Source of the DNA: Epinephelus fuscoguttatus
Taxonomy: Eukaryota; Chordata; Actinopteri; Perciformes; Serranidae
Assembly: GCF_011397635.1 (NCBI RefSeq)
Contig: NC_064756.1
Location: forward strand, 16,754,817-16,818,816
Reading direction: 5' to 3'
DNA: 64,000 nucleotides
Part shown: positions 1-14,268 of the stretch, piece after piece
Layout: the number at the start of each line of letters is the position of its first letter
Numbering within the stretch: position 1 is the first letter of the stretch
Program-made: the position numbers and the translations under genes
The notes under the pieces: generated by a model
Told to the model about the DNA's origin: nothing
What the model saw: the letters and a program-made list of their open reading frames with translations, nothing else
The model's database searches: none

Positions 1-444
1 TTATGCTCAAGTTCCTGGTTAGTTTTACTCAATTAAAATAAAAAGTATAGTGCAGCTGGTCAGCTTTAAAGCCTGCTCAGATTCAGTTTTACTAGGAACT
101 TACTTAGCTTTCCCACTTTGTTAAAGTGCAGTAAACAAAACATGCTTATATCTAAAGTGCAGCTTAAACAATTTTACTCAACTCCAATGGCATTGGTTAT
201 TTCTTTAGCGCAATGGTCAGGGAAAACACTCTTTCTTTTTAAACGACGACGATATCGTAGTTTGCACCAGATTGCTTTTTCTAGTCGTGCTGGTTAACGT
301 TCAAACTCGGGTGGTATCGCTTTAGATGCGTTAGCATGTTAGACGTGTTTCCAAGTACATACCCGACCGCTGTTCTGCAGTGTCAGCACAGTGCTTTTGT
401 CTTGTCCACTTGTTTATTTCCATCTTCGTATTTTACCCTGAAAC

Positions 445-1510
445 CAAAGTAGGGATGCACCAAAATGAAAATTTGTGGCCGAAGTGGAAGCTGAATATTA
501 TTAAACGCTTGGCCGAATACCGAGTACCGAATACCGAATATCATTGTTTAGTTTTTCATTAGTTTTTGCAAATGAACCCCCTCCAGATTAGTGTTGTCAC
601 GGTACCAAATTGGGACCCACTGTGCGATACCAATGAAGATATCATGGTTCTGAGTAGTATCAGGATACCACAGCGAAAATGAGGCAGATGTGCCTTTTGT
701 CATTTATGAAAAGATAAATCACTTTTCTATAATACATCAATGATATTTCAATGGAATAACTGACTTATTCATACTTCAAAAACAACATCAATAAGTGATT
801 AACATAGGGGGGGTCAAAATAAAATAAATAAATAAAATAAAAATCAACCAGCAACCCTCCTCCCCTGACAGTCCCTTCATAAGTAATGAAGAGTCCCTAA
901 AGTGCGTTGAGGTTTGTGGGCCGTTACCTGCCCCAAAGACAGAAATGTGAACAGCTCCTCTGACACATCACATAGAACTGTGTTAGGCTGGCTCAGCTGT
1001 TCAGGTACTTCTGGGCAGTCATGACACCAAGAAGAGGATATTATTGGAACCGATTTCTCCGTCGCCTGGTAAGCCGATGGCCGCCGTATTTGACAGGATT
1101 ACATTAAGCCTATTTTGCTCGCTCAAAACTATTTTTAGTCGCAAATGCGAGTGCCGTGATGGGCGGTTCGCCACACTGCCGCCATTTTATTGCGCCCGTC
1201 ATGGCACGCCGTTTGATTGCATTATCAAAACAAGCCGCTATTATTCGGCCTTGCTTTTAACTTATTCCACCGAATACCGAATGTGTGGGGTTTTTTTTGC
1301 AATATTCGGCCGAATATATTCGGTTACCGGTTAACTAGATATTTAAAAGGGTTCGGCTCGCAAAAACGGAATTAAAATAAAACAAAATAAAATAGGCTAA
1401 AATAATAGCCTATCCTGCGCCCAGTAATTCGGTACAGGGTCGGAAAGGGTACCGAAAGTCGCGTACCGAACGGTTCGACACAAATACATGTACCGTTACG
1501 GCCCTACTTA
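445..1510. mobile_element. Mosaic of nested MITE-like DNA transposon remnants
   Basis: Beginning at about 452 is a sequence (GGGATGCACCAAAATGAAAA) like the terminal repeat of a common fish hAT-type nonautonomous element. The phrase 'gccgaataccgaatac' recurs near 510-535 and again, in related form, near 1265-1335. At about 590 a second motif (TGTTGTCACGGTACCAAA) starts, resembling the end of another family. At 1430-1507 a third (accgaacggttcgacac ... cgttacggccctac) appears. I infer elements inserted into one another; no transposase is encoded. Boundaries are approximate and family names are from memory of fish repeats, not from a search. Confidence 0.5.
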
Positions 1511-3293
1511 ATATGTATCCATTGCATAATAGATAAATGGCTGTCATCAATTATATTGTTAACTGTTATTTTCTGAAGATGGAAGACCGTGTTGGCACAA
1601 GCAGGACACAGCTGCTGTCCACAGCGAAGGGCCATCACCTAAAGGGATGTTCATTCACCCTATTTTCTCAGCTTTCTTTTTGGGAGCGTACAATTTACTT
1701 TGTGTCAGTTACACTGGATATAAAGATGGACCACGTGTCTCCTCTTCCTCCTACTATACAAAGATGAAGCCAAAATATCCTGGCTAGGGGCACTTGCATC
1801 CTGCGCTGGTGACGTCATTTGGAGCCAGTCTGCACAGTAGTGATTGGGAAGGAGCTGCGGTATCTAGTTTCCACTCATACAAAATAACACTGGATCATAC
1901 AGCAGCATGATAAGACCTAACTAAAATGACAGAAACTATCTTTGGGAAAAATTAGCTTAAGGTGTAGGCTGCTTTGATTTTTTTTGTGTGGCCCATTTCC
2001 CGCTATCACCAGGGGGAACGGGGTTTCTGGCCTATATTGCAGCCAGCCACTAGGGGGAGCTCTCACGTCCATCTTTATACACAGTAAAGGTTTTTGCCCA
2101 AGATGTGCTCAAGAAAAGAAATAAAGCGAACTTGTTGAGCAGCGTAAATACCCATTTTTTGCCCCTATCTTTACACAGCTTCTTAAAAACAAATTTGTTG
2201 TGATTATTTGTGTTTTCTCCTTTTTTCCCCACAGTTACTCCCATAATTACAAAGTTTCTTTGGACAAAACAACCAAAACTCTGTCATTAAGTTTTGTAAA
2301 ATCTATAAGCAGAGAGAACTGTAGAAATTGTAGTGTTTTGCTGAGGCATGTAAAGTGCATTTTCTTTCAAAAATTACAATCTGAAGTACAACATTTCAAA
2401 AATGAACAAAAAATCTGTCAGGAAGTTGGTGATATAATAGCCTTTAAACAAATGATCAATGTGACAAAGTAAGTCAGACTGAGAGAGATGTAAATCTCTT
2501 ACAAACAAAACCTATTTACAAGCGTCAGCTCAAACTTTGACTGGTGTTAGAGGTAATGTCCTGTAACATAATATCTGATGGACATTGGCCTACTGAGACA
2601 AGCATGTTATTCAGGTTCTGACGTGAAACACACAGGTGTATAACTCACCTGTAACATTAAAACGCAACAGCTTTATTTAAGAATTAGAATCTGATGGTTT
2701 TTCACTGCAGTAAAGGTTTTTGTTTCCCCTCTGTAGCATTCAGTTTTGCTCTCATTTCAATGTGACAAATCATCCAAAACTGGGAAGTCACAGCAAAGAT
2801 ACTTACAAATAAACTATATATATATTTACATTGCTGGATGTAACACAAAAAAGCCAAACAAAGAGACTGTAGATGTAACAGAAATAACTGAAGAACCCCT
2901 TAAGCCCTCTTCCCTCACTTATTAGAATTTAAAACATACCCTACAACCTAAATACATTTATTTGTATTCATAATGACTTCATGTGGCATCTCATTTAGAC
3001 ACCAATGAAGACTTCAACAATCAATAATGAACAGATTTACATTACCCTGTAATGAATCCTTCCTGAAGTGATGATCCTACAAATCGGAGTCTCGAGTCAC
3101 CTCTTACACACTTCTCAAGACCAAATAAGCGACATCTGCGCACAAATATGTGTGTGAATGTTTCCAAAGTCCAAAGTCTGCTTCATTTGTGAGGGTGCTT
3201 GAGATAGAACGAAGGAATGCGAAAGAGGTGGTGGGTATTTGGTTATCAGAATTTTATTACATCTTTGTTTGTCTTATCTCAAGGTCTTCCCTT

Positions 3294-3358
<65 letters not shown>
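3294..3358. repeat. Compound (CT)n-(CA)n microsatellite
   Basis: A CT dinucleotide run (about 3294-3324) is followed within a few bases by a CA run (about 3330-3358). Compound dinucleotide tracts of this sort are common in teleost intergenic DNA and are length-polymorphic. Confidence 0.95.
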
Positions 3359-3365
<7 letters not shown>

Positions 3366-4800
3366 TTGACATTTGATGTGACATGTTAGTGTGACTTGGG
3401 AAGGCAGGAAGAGGAGTAAAAAAAGGGGCAGTTAAGATAAGTTTCTGCTGCATCTGTGTTGGTCATCTCGTGATTCAAATAAAACTTTTAATGTTAGGCT
3501 ACAAACACGTTGAAGTGGGCGCTTAATTTGTACAAGTGTCGGTTCAGCAGCTTTCTCACTGTTGGACTTGAAGATAGAGTCAGTGTACGTTTTGATTTCA
3601 TTGATGAGTAACAAAAATAAAGGTTAATAATTAATATATTCAGATTAATCCACCAGTATGGTTTGTCATTAGCATAAGCGTGGACTTCAATGACATAACT
3701 TGGACTCAAGTCAAACAAGAAAGACTTGCAGCCTGACTTGGACTTTAACACCAATGACTCGTGATTTCACTTGAACTTGAGCATTTTGAAATCAAAATAC
3801 TTGACACCTTTCCCCATGCAAAGATTAGAAAGTATGGCATTTAAAGTAGTTTTTAGGTGTTTTCATTTAGACATAAAACATAAAGAGTGCAACAACATAC
3901 AATATTACTTTCAAGGAAGACTAGTCTAACAGAAAATATTGTGCAAATTTGGGAAGAGAACATCTATGGACATTTTTTCCAGTATAAAATGAGTTTGCAA
4001 GAAATCAGGACAGAGACACACAAAATTCATTCTGTTGTAGTACTGATGGATAGCGCTATATGAAAGTGCAATGTCAGCCCTACTTTTATTATTATTAGCC
4101 AGTTGTTTTAACAAATGTGTTTTAAACAAAAAAATCGAATTTTGAAAAGCGTTCATGATATTTGTAAATTTTAATATATTATTTAGGCTACCTGTTATTA
4201 AAATGGCACAACATCTGGTGGTGAAGAGCACACTGCGACTTATTTAAGACTCGAAACTCAAAGTTTCTGATGTGATACAAGAGTCGGGACTTGTTAGTCT
4301 TGACTTGGAACTTGAATCAGCACTTGCCTGTCCTGTCTTTGGACTGGACTTGGGATTTGAGTGCAAAGACTTCAGACTTGAAAACAATGACTCGGACCTG
4401 CACTTTTGGTAACAACTTTAGTTCCTACATTCCCTATTGCCAAATGCTCTGTGTGAAACAAAAGAAGAATGTAATAAATTCAGTCTTCTTCCTTTATATT
4501 TATTTACAATGCAATTTATTGGTCGAAAAATTAACACTCAGGTTCACAGATGGAGGAAAATGCCCATATCATTACCATTTATATTGTTAACAACAGGTGT
4601 CCCTCACTGTTGATTGACATATTAATCAGTATTTTTTCGACAAACTACATCAGATAATATTTGCATTACTATCTACACAGATCATTAACATCACTATTAA
4701 CATACTTAGCAAAGTCTATTCGTGTTTTTGGTTCACTTTCCTGGCTCTACTGCTGCCACACTGGCGGAACCATTGTGAAGTGACACAGGACTAGAGGACT

Positions 4801-4840
4801 CCGGAAGTATTGAGTGATGAACATCAGCGACTTCCGGGTA
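4801..4840 (+). promoter_or_regulatory. anapc15 promoter: inverted pair of ETS-type sites
   Basis: CCGGAAGT at 4801-4808 and its inverted counterpart ACTTCCGG at 4830-4837 lie just upstream of the likely non-coding first exon, which ends at 4885 with the donor CAG|GTAAGT. Paired ETS/GABP sites without a clear TATA box are typical of housekeeping promoters. The motifs are seen; factor binding is inferred. Confidence 0.55.
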
Positions 4841-5223
4841 GGGTTGTTTTGAATTTTTTTGAAAGCTGGAGCGATAGCCTGGCAGGTAAGTACATTATCT
4901 TCAATAACGCAACAAATAGCGGGTATAATACCACATTTTTAACGCTATCTTTTACATTTTAGAGTTTGTTTGTTAACAAAAAACAGGACGACTTAATATC
5001 GTACGTTAGCGATGTGTTAACGTTGCGTTAACTGAACGTTACCATGTCCCTCCACCACTACTTAGTCATTTAAAATTGCGTTTGTATCGACACACACTCA
5101 CTGGCTCCCCTTTTTCTAGAAAACCAGGGCTTTATTGTTTTTTATTTTTAGCGTTAAAACCTCTGGGCTACACACAGGGTCGCTAACTGTCACCGTGTTT
5201 GTCGTTGTCCCCTTGTGACAGAC

Positions 5224-7011
<1,788 letters not shown>

Positions 7012-7660
7012 GACAAAAGACAATTTCAGTCTCCATCAAGCTGTCTGGCAATGATTTTTTACTCCCCACATAAAACACAACTGCTGCTCCTTCAATCTGT
7101 GACACAGATATATTTTTTATTTGTGTATACAGAAAAAGTAGTCACGAGCTTACATCGTGATGTCCTCCAGCGGGAGGTTGGGTGAGTCCAACACAAAGTG
7201 TCTCATTTTAAGTTGCAGTTGGCCTTTGAAGGCCCAGGACGTAGTTGTAAAATGCTGTGAGCATTGCCACCTGGCACACACACACACACACACACACACA
7301 CCCATTCACTCACACACAAGGTCCTGCTGTTTTGTAACCAGTCGGACACACACCCACACGATGACAGCAGTAGCCATCAGCCCAGTGATCTTTCATTTAA
7401 ACTTTGACCTTGTCATATCTCAATCATGTGCCACTTCTCAGAAAGCCTCCAAACAGCTGACTGAGCACCAACAACAGTTCAGTCAGCTAAATAATTTGTT
7501 ACCTATGAAGGAGACTAACAAATACCATATAGTGCAATTCTGTTTCAGAGTGTCGTGTTAGCTGCTAATCTTTTGTTACAGATTTCACATTTGTGGTGAA
7601 ATCTTCATAAATGCTTGCGAAATAATTCAGACAAATCATCAGTTGTTATTTAAATAAAAG
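7012..7660 (+). other. anapc15 3' untranslated region with CA repeats
   Basis: Sequence after the anapc15 stop contains a CA microsatellite at about 7276-7300 and further CA-rich patches to 7360. An AATAAA hexamer at about 7653 is the first good polyadenylation signal. From about 7700 to 8500 the DNA is AT-rich and probably the 3' UTR of the convergent tomt gene. No other gene is seen. Confidence 0.5.
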
Positions 7661-8502
7661 ATGATACTTTTTATTTTTCAACTATGTCAAAGTTAAAAGC
7701 AGCCGTTACTGTTGATGACTGTCAGTTGAAATACATAAAACAGTGTCCATCCAGATACTCACATATTTATCTAAAAGGATTGCTTGCCAAGGCTTTGCTT
7801 ATTTGTACTCAAACGAACAGAGGCCTTGATGTTTTGTATTAAATTAAATAATTTTGATGAAACTGTGTTTTTCTGTTGTCTACATTTTAGTATCTTATTG
7901 ATTGAAAAAACACACTCACAAAATGTAACATGGAAGTAAGGGGTGTGTTGGGATACACCCAGTACTGATAAAGAGATCTGTGAATTTGGTGGTAATAAAA
8001 TTTGATTGGGGTGGTACTGATGTCCACAATTCACTTCATGCCATTAAACATTTGATATCTGGAAAGATTTGAACAGGTAATGTTCACATTTCCCGGCTAA
8101 AGGCCAATATTTTCTTCAGTATTGAACTTGTACAAAGGATATTTATAATAAACTAATAAAAAAAATACGCATCATTAAGTGTAATTTGCATATTTAATGA
8201 ATTGATCCTCTTTTTCTCAGAATTTGTGATATTTTTTGAAGACTTTTTCCTGCTTTTAAAAGACAGGTGGGAGAGGATAATGACAGGGATCCCCAACAGG
8301 AATAAAAAGGTAGATAATATTTCCATATGAAGACAAGTGTTGTGCACATAGGGTTGCAATTTTCAGGTGAATGCAGCTTTTTAGAGAATTATTTAAACTG
8401 TTTTTCATCACATTTTCTTTGAGATTAGTTTTTACATAAGGTTTACTATCATCAGTTCATCCCTCGCTACTCCAAAAATGTGTATCTGTCTAACAGTGTA
8501 GT

Positions 8503-10708
8503 CTATTTGATTCCCTGGTACACCAGCTCAGCCATCCCGTCCCTGATGCCTTTGCTGTACTCAAGTGTGGCCCGATGGACCTTCCACTCGTACAGGCCAC
8601 TCTTGCGAATGTGTCTGAGGAACTTTGGAGCCCCGGGGAACAGCACATTGTCTGCAACGATCATAGACCCTTTTCCCAGCAGACCAGAGCCCTCCAGCAT
8701 CTGTAACACACACACACACACACAGTATCATGTAGCTGAGGGAGTTGACCAGGTAACTAAAAGATATTAATTTAAGAACAATTTCAGTTGCATTTATATT
8801 ATTAACACACCTTGATAATCTTCTAAAAACTGCACAGCTTATTCGTTTTTTTGATTATTTTTGTGGGCTTTTTGCCTTTAATGGACAGGACAGTGTGTGA
8901 AACGGGGAGACAGAGAGAGAGAGAGTGGTGACTGACACGCAGCAGGGGGTCGCAGGCTGGGCTTGGACTATATTGCACACTTTTTCAATAGTATTTTTAT
9001 TGTAATTTCCTCTTACATTTTTTTCTGTTTTTTTGCAATAATTTCTTTTAATTTTCATTACATTTTCTCTTGCTGTGTTCATAATATACACCAATACATC
9101 AAAGAAAATATCTGTTATGTGAAAACCTAGTCTTCTGATTCTATTTTTTTTTTTAAAGCTTTAGCCAACTTAAAATTTATCTTCATAACTCTACTAATAT
9201 AGACAACGTTTACTTACACTAGGTAATATCAGGGTTCCTACAGCTGAAAGTTCTATGTAAGACTTTATATTTTTATTTCCTACCAGCCATCTGATAGAGG
9301 GACAATAAACTATAAAAGAGGATTTTAAAGGAGCAGTATATATGACATCTAGCGGTGAGGAGTGCGGATTACATCTAACTGAAAATTATCCCATGTGTAA
9401 AGTTTAAAATCTCTATTAGAATTCCCTTAGTGTTGAGCCGAATTACTCACAGTGGTCTCTTCCTCTCCAAAATAAACAGACCAGGTGATTAAAAACAGTA
9501 AAAAATACTGAATAAAGCAGTTTCATGTTAAAAATCAGTGTTTTTCCGATGCTGTTTGGCTCATCGTGGAGGAGCTGCTAACTACGGTGGCTGACGCAAA
9601 AACATAAATGTCCCTATCTAGAGCCAGTGTTTGGTTTGTCTTTCTTGGCCACCGTATCATGCTGGAATCCGCGGACAAGGCCTGCTCCCTATGTAGGTAT
9701 AAACACATGCTAAGGTAACAAAAATATGATGATTCTTATTTTCAGGTGATTATACACAGAAGAAAACATACGTATTTTATTAGATTTCACTTCTGCCAAT
9801 ATATTGTGCGTAATCCTACACACTAGACCTATAATTCATATGTAAATGTACTTTCTAATAATTTATTGAGTCACCTGCAGATCAGGGAGGTAGCATTTCT
9901 TCCAGTGGTCCATGAAGACAAAATCTAGCCTTTCCAAACCGTAGTCAGACCGCAGCCGAGGGATCACCTCGTCAGATGGATTCACAATGAGCTCCACCTG
10001 GGGAACACACAGCATGGATGTCTCATTGGTATAAAACTCTCCATATTCAATACATGAAACAGAGAAAAACAGGGATTTATGTAAAAAAATAAAGGTGATG
10101 CTCTGTAGGCAGGTCATTGGGCCTTCAGCACATGGATATATAGGCTACAGTGTTTAAGTTTCTGCTCTCTCACCGTGTCATCGTCAAACCCTGCCAGACG
10201 GATGATTTTCTCAGCGATAGCAGCATTTCTTTGGTCCATCTCGATGCTATAGAGCCTGGCACCCAGGGGTAGAGACCGGGCCATCCGCACAGTGCTGTAC
10301 CCACAGTGGGCGCCCAGCTCCAGCACCGTCAGAGGGCTCTGCTCCATCAGCAGACGATCCAGGATTTTCCCTTCGCATGAAACACATCATGTAAAATCAT
10401 GCCTGTCACCAGATAAATTTCTGTGTAAGGTCAATATCCCCCTCACCTTTCTTAGGCCCAATGTTGCTGATGAACTCCACCTTGCTGCACCAGACATCGA
10501 AGGCGTCCAGGATGCTGTCGGGGTCTCCAGGGGTGGCATGAGTGAGAACGTACTGGTAGGCACGCTCCTCGCGGCTCAGGCCAGTAACACAGTCGTTCCA
10601 TATCCTGACCAGGACCGCCCGATAGAACAGCACGAAGTAGAAGCGGCACCTGATGATGATAGTCAGCAGGAGGGGAAGGAAGGCCAGAGCAATAGCAGGA
10701 GACACCAT
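8503..10708 (-). CDS. tomt: Transmembrane O-methyltransferase (COMT-like)
   Basis: SAM-dependent catechol-O-methyltransferase-like protein, known in zebrafish and mouse to be needed for hair-cell mechanotransduction (TMC trafficking); the human orthologue is encoded by LRTOMT. Four coding exons on the minus strand: 10708-10447, 10370-10174, 9997-9875, 8700-8503. They join in frame to 259 residues. The ATG at 10708 lies 10 bases inside an exon whose acceptor is at 10719-10720. The N-terminus ([19 protein letters not shown]) is a hydrophobic membrane anchor. The methyltransferase follows: [16 protein letters not shown] (SAM-binding glycine motif), [23 protein letters not shown] and [14 protein letters not shown], matching COMT metal- and substrate-binding segments. 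A 5' non-coding exon is likely upstream, near 11.94 kb, where a GTGAGT donor is seen on this strand. It does not overlap lrrc51, which lies 16 kb away. Confidence 0.95.
8846..8970 (-). mobile_element. tRNA-derived SINE, 3' part (reverse orientation)
   Basis: Read on the minus strand, the stretch has the tail signature of the SINEs at 34222 and 55388: a CT-rich run, then 'cctgtccattaaaggcaaaa', then 'agcccacaaaaataatc'. Only the 3' portion is clear; the promoter boxes are truncated or too diverged. It lies in the last intron of tomt. Confidence 0.6.
9325..9833. mobile_element. MITE-like element with terminal inverted repeats (copy 2)
   Basis: Second copy of the 5907-6806 family, in opposite orientation, within intron 3 of tomt. 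Its ends are 'taaaggagcagtatatatga' on the left and 'taatcctacacactagacct' on the right. The body aligns to copy 1 through several 15-25 bp blocks but lacks the central extra segment, so it probably represents the simpler form of the family. Divergence is moderate, so neither copy is recent. Confidence 0.65.
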
Positions 10709-10718
10709 CCTAGCTCAT

Positions 10719-12900
10719 CTGAAGAAACACACAAGTAGATTCATCAGACACTCGTACCTAGTTATGTTCAGTGTTGTTTATGTCAACATAATAGATGTAT
10801 TTATTCTTTGTTTGAATGAGGTGGTAAGGTGGTGATGTCTCCCTGCTCTCTGTACATCAATGGACTAGAATTGCATTGGCCTACTGTATTTGAAATCAAA
10901 CAGTGCTGCCCTGTAGTGTCAAAAAGAAGCTATCACACTGCCATTTCAGCCTCTGGTATAGATGTTCAGGTGCAGTAAGATCCTTAATAGTTTAAAGGAA
11001 GTAAGTAGCAGTTTACTTCAACCATGTAAGTAGCAAATAACCCAAATAATCATACAGTAGTAGACAGACGTTAAAAAAAAACACAGGATACTAAAGGAAG
11101 CATGAAAACTGAAAACAACACATTATGATTTGATTTGCGTGTCCAAAAAGGAGTGGGAGGAAGTACAAACTATAAACAAACTCTGCTTTATCTGTCCATC
11201 AGTGCTGCAAGATCTTTCAGCCATTTCCTCCTGATGCTTGCTGACGCCTGAAGTTTTGTGACTGTCAGGCACATACCAGTGGTAGTATTCTGCAGTGAAG
11301 GCGCAAAAAACTGAAGTGATAGTCCTTTGCAGTAACATCATATGTAATTTCAGTACATTTTTAGAGGCAAATTGATTGCTACCACGTGTAGTCTTCATGG
11401 GCATGGCCTTGAGACTCCACAAATCTCTTTGTGGTATCAAGACTCTGCAGCTAGTGTGGTGCTTTTGTAGTGTTCCATGTGTTAAATGATCAAAGCCATT
11501 AATTAATTACGACAAAACTACTGAACAATCACTCACAACTGACAAAAGATCTTTACTTAATGCAAATAAAGCTGGAAAAGTGTACGTCATTCTAAGGCAC
11601 ATTTTGGGAATACCAAAAAGGGCCATTATTATGAGACCATGTTAATACAGGCTGATATTATTATTTTAATAATCTCTCCCTGAAACAACAAATTTCAAAG
11701 TGATTAAACACATCTGAGACAGACTGTCCTAGTTTTGAGTTATGCAAGATTTCTACAGGAACCATCTTTCATGCTTCGCTCTTGCGGTAGATGTGAGAGA
11801 AAGTGCTGTGCCTCTCTAGATGTTTCTACTGCCTCAGGTAACCACAGGCTTTCTGCACCACACAAGAGATAGTATAACAAAGTATCTGAATCAAAATAAA
11901 GTCTCACTTACTGTCCCATGAAAAACAGACAAACTCACCTGGTGACTTAAAAGTTTGCCGAAAGCGCCGTTGATAAAGATGAAAGAGGAGCTTCAGCCAC
12001 AGAAACACAGAGAGGTGTGTGTGTGTGTGTCTCAGAGAAGGTAAGAGACCTGGAGATGTGAATAATTCATGTATCACGTGCATGACAGTATCTGTCCTGT
12101 AATTATTTCCAAAGAACAGATGTTGACAGTAACGTCACTAACTGTGTGACTGCTAAACACCAGCCTTTGTCATTTCTGATCAGACACACACATTGCCTCT
12201 TGCTCAGATATTTAGAATAGGTGCAGAGACAGTAAGACAGTGAGACAGAGAGAGGCAGCGTGAGACATTTGATATATCGAGTTAACAGCAACAGGTGTGT
12301 GTCTGTGTGGAATCAAATTTCTTTACTGAGTCATGATGGAAAGGTCAAGAAAGAAACAGACACACCTAAAAACCTAATTCATGGAATATAATTTGATGTA
12401 CCTCAACATGATATAAATACATTTTTATTAGTTTGTTTAAATAAAAAAAATCTATTAATTGTGTAAAAAAATCTACATGAGAGTCACATTAGATACAAAT
12501 AATTGTAATAAATGAAAAAAAATAGAGACCAAATGAAGATCTTAATGATTTATTGTTCACACCACGTTTCCTTTCTTTTCAGTGCTTCTCTTTTGACTCG
12601 ACACTGTAGCTGCCTGACGTGATTTCACTCATGAAACTGCTAAGACCTAAGCTGCGGTGAAACTAAATGGTAAAATAGGATGCAATATAGTAATTTATAT
12701 TAAAACAAAACACCATAATAGGAATAACAATTACTCTGCTGCAACCCAAATCTGTATCAATAGAAAACGTGATGAGATCAGCCTAACCCCTGCAATCATC
12801 ACCAAACACTGACTGTTTAAAGGGTTATATTTTTCTCTTATATACACAAATATACACAAAATACCCACCCTCACATCAACCTTTTCATGCCATGTGTAGA
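10719..12900 (-). other. tomt upstream region, no other gene seen
   Basis: This 2.2 kb holds the expected 5' untranslated exon and promoter of tomt (donor-like GTGAGT on the minus strand near 11.94 kb), a short GT microsatellite near 12.02 kb and AT-rich sequence. The minus-strand frame at 11123-11440 has no recognisable protein signature and no splice context. I see nothing else that can be supported. Confidence 0.45.
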
Positions 12901-12924
12901 AGTAACAATTATAACAATGCCTTA

Positions 12925-13515
12925 GGCCCTGGCACACCAAGCCGACAATCAGCTGTCAATGCCAGGCTGTCGGTGAGCATCTGTCGCCCTAGATTTTTGC
13001 GGTTTGTTCAGCACCGTTGGCACTTGTCGGCTGATTCAGCACATTGGATTGGTGGAGCCCACTGATGAGAGAAATCCCTCTGCCAAGTAAGCTCAAAGGA
13101 TGAGAAGAGAAATGGAAGTCAAAAGGACGTGAGATCAAAACAAAGTTGTTAGGTGAGATTATTGTTAACCATTGAGCTCTTTGGCGGAAACAGTTCGTAA
13201 TTGTGTCATTGTTCATGGTAAACATCTTTTGCTTTTTAAACACCAGGTTGTGCTAACTGGCTAACTAGCATCTTGAATCCTCTTCGTCCTCTGGTTTCCC
13301 TTTTTAATGAGGAATATAGACTACCACGGCCTGCTGGTATGGAGAGTTATTTCCGCTCATGCAGGCACAACATATGTTATAGCTGACAGTTGGCTGTAGT
13401 CTATGTGTTGTGTTTAAGTGCAACTCTATGGCCGAGACACAGCTGAAGTGAGGCGATGCAACAGTTGGCCTTTGTCGTCACTAGGTCTCTGATGTCGGTT
13501 TGGTGTGTCTGGACC
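12925..13515. mobile_element. MITE with imperfect terminal inverted repeats
   Basis: Left end GGCCCTGGCACACCAAGCCG (12925 onward) and right end GTCGGTTTGGTGTGTCTGGA (about 13494-13513) are inverted copies with a few mismatches. The roughly 590 bp interior has no transposase. This is a nonautonomous DNA transposon, superfamily uncertain (hAT-like by size). Confidence 0.65.
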
Positions 13516-13552
13516 TTTACCATCGCTGCCTGCGTTACATTTCCAGAATTAT

Positions 13553-13868
13553 GGAGTCATTGGTAATAACAATGAGGTATGTAAACATCAGAGGCCTGTA
13601 GTATGAAGCAAAATTGACAGACAGTTGCTATTTACACTCTGATTCCATCACTGCAGCCCCCTCCCCAATGAACACGCTTGTGGTTGAATATGAAAACCCA
13701 GAGTTGACTGAACTAGTTGATAACCAGCTTTGTAGTGCCAGTTATCCAGACGGCCAATGTTAGGGTCCGTCAAGTCAGATAATGAAAAGATATTCTAGGT
13801 AGGTTGAACTGGTTTCATAGTACAGGCCTCTGATGTTTACATACCTCATTGTTATTACCAGTGACTCC
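13553..13868. repeat. Foldback structure: 55-bp inverted arms around a MITE
   Basis: The left arm (13553-13607, starting GGAGTCATTGGTAATAACAA) and the right arm (13814-13868) are near-perfect inverted copies, differing at about three positions. The inner part of each arm (AGGCCTGTA.TATGAA) matches the end of a common fish MITE. The outer 40 bp or so (containing 'aatgaggtatgtaaacatca') is also inverted, unlike the direct target-site duplication expected. The spacer is about 205 bp and is not coding. Confidence 0.8.
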
Positions 13869-14268
13869 ATCTCTGTCTGATAATCACTAACTTAACAAAA
13901 GAAAACAATAATAATTTGTGAGTTTAGTAAAATGATGCTCTATTTTTACATCAATTGTGAGTAATGGTAAAGTAATCATGGTATAATGATGCATTTGGTA
14001 ACAAGTCAATACACTGCTTAACTTGATGGGACACAAAGTATTATGTACTTAGCAAGGGAGAGTTGATTGGTTATTGAGTGTTGGGGATTTAGCACATTTT
14101 TCAGAGTTAATCAGGAGCAATTCATCAAGAAAGTGGCCAGTATGCAGATTTACAGATCTCTACAAACTCATCTGGCTCATTAACATAGTATCTAACAAAT
14201 CTGTGCTCATGTGATTCACACAAAGCAGCGTCCATGGACAAGGACTGCAATGGTTGATGACTCCCAGT

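Larger units (their letters stand above)
1..4780. other. Repeat-rich intergenic region, no gene recognised
   Basis: No reading frame in this stretch resembles a known protein and none has a convincing exon structure. What can be seen is a mosaic of MITE-like palindromic elements at about 0.45-1.5 kb, a CT/CA microsatellite near 3.3 kb and AT-rich unique-looking sequence. The short frame at 2200-2472 has no recognisable domain. The region ends at the ETS-rich promoter of anapc15. A distal exon of an upstream gene cannot be excluded. Confidence 0.6.

Noticed and set aside
2200-2472. 90-residue plus-strand frame in the first intergenic region
   Set aside because: No similarity recognised and composition is that of AT-rich noncoding DNA.
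3294-3358. CRISPR-like or satellite array
   Set aside because: Simple dinucleotide runs without spacers; CRISPR is not expected in a vertebrate.
11123-11440. 105-residue minus-strand open frame upstream of tomt
   Set aside because: No recognisable domain, no conserved motif and no splice context; likely chance.
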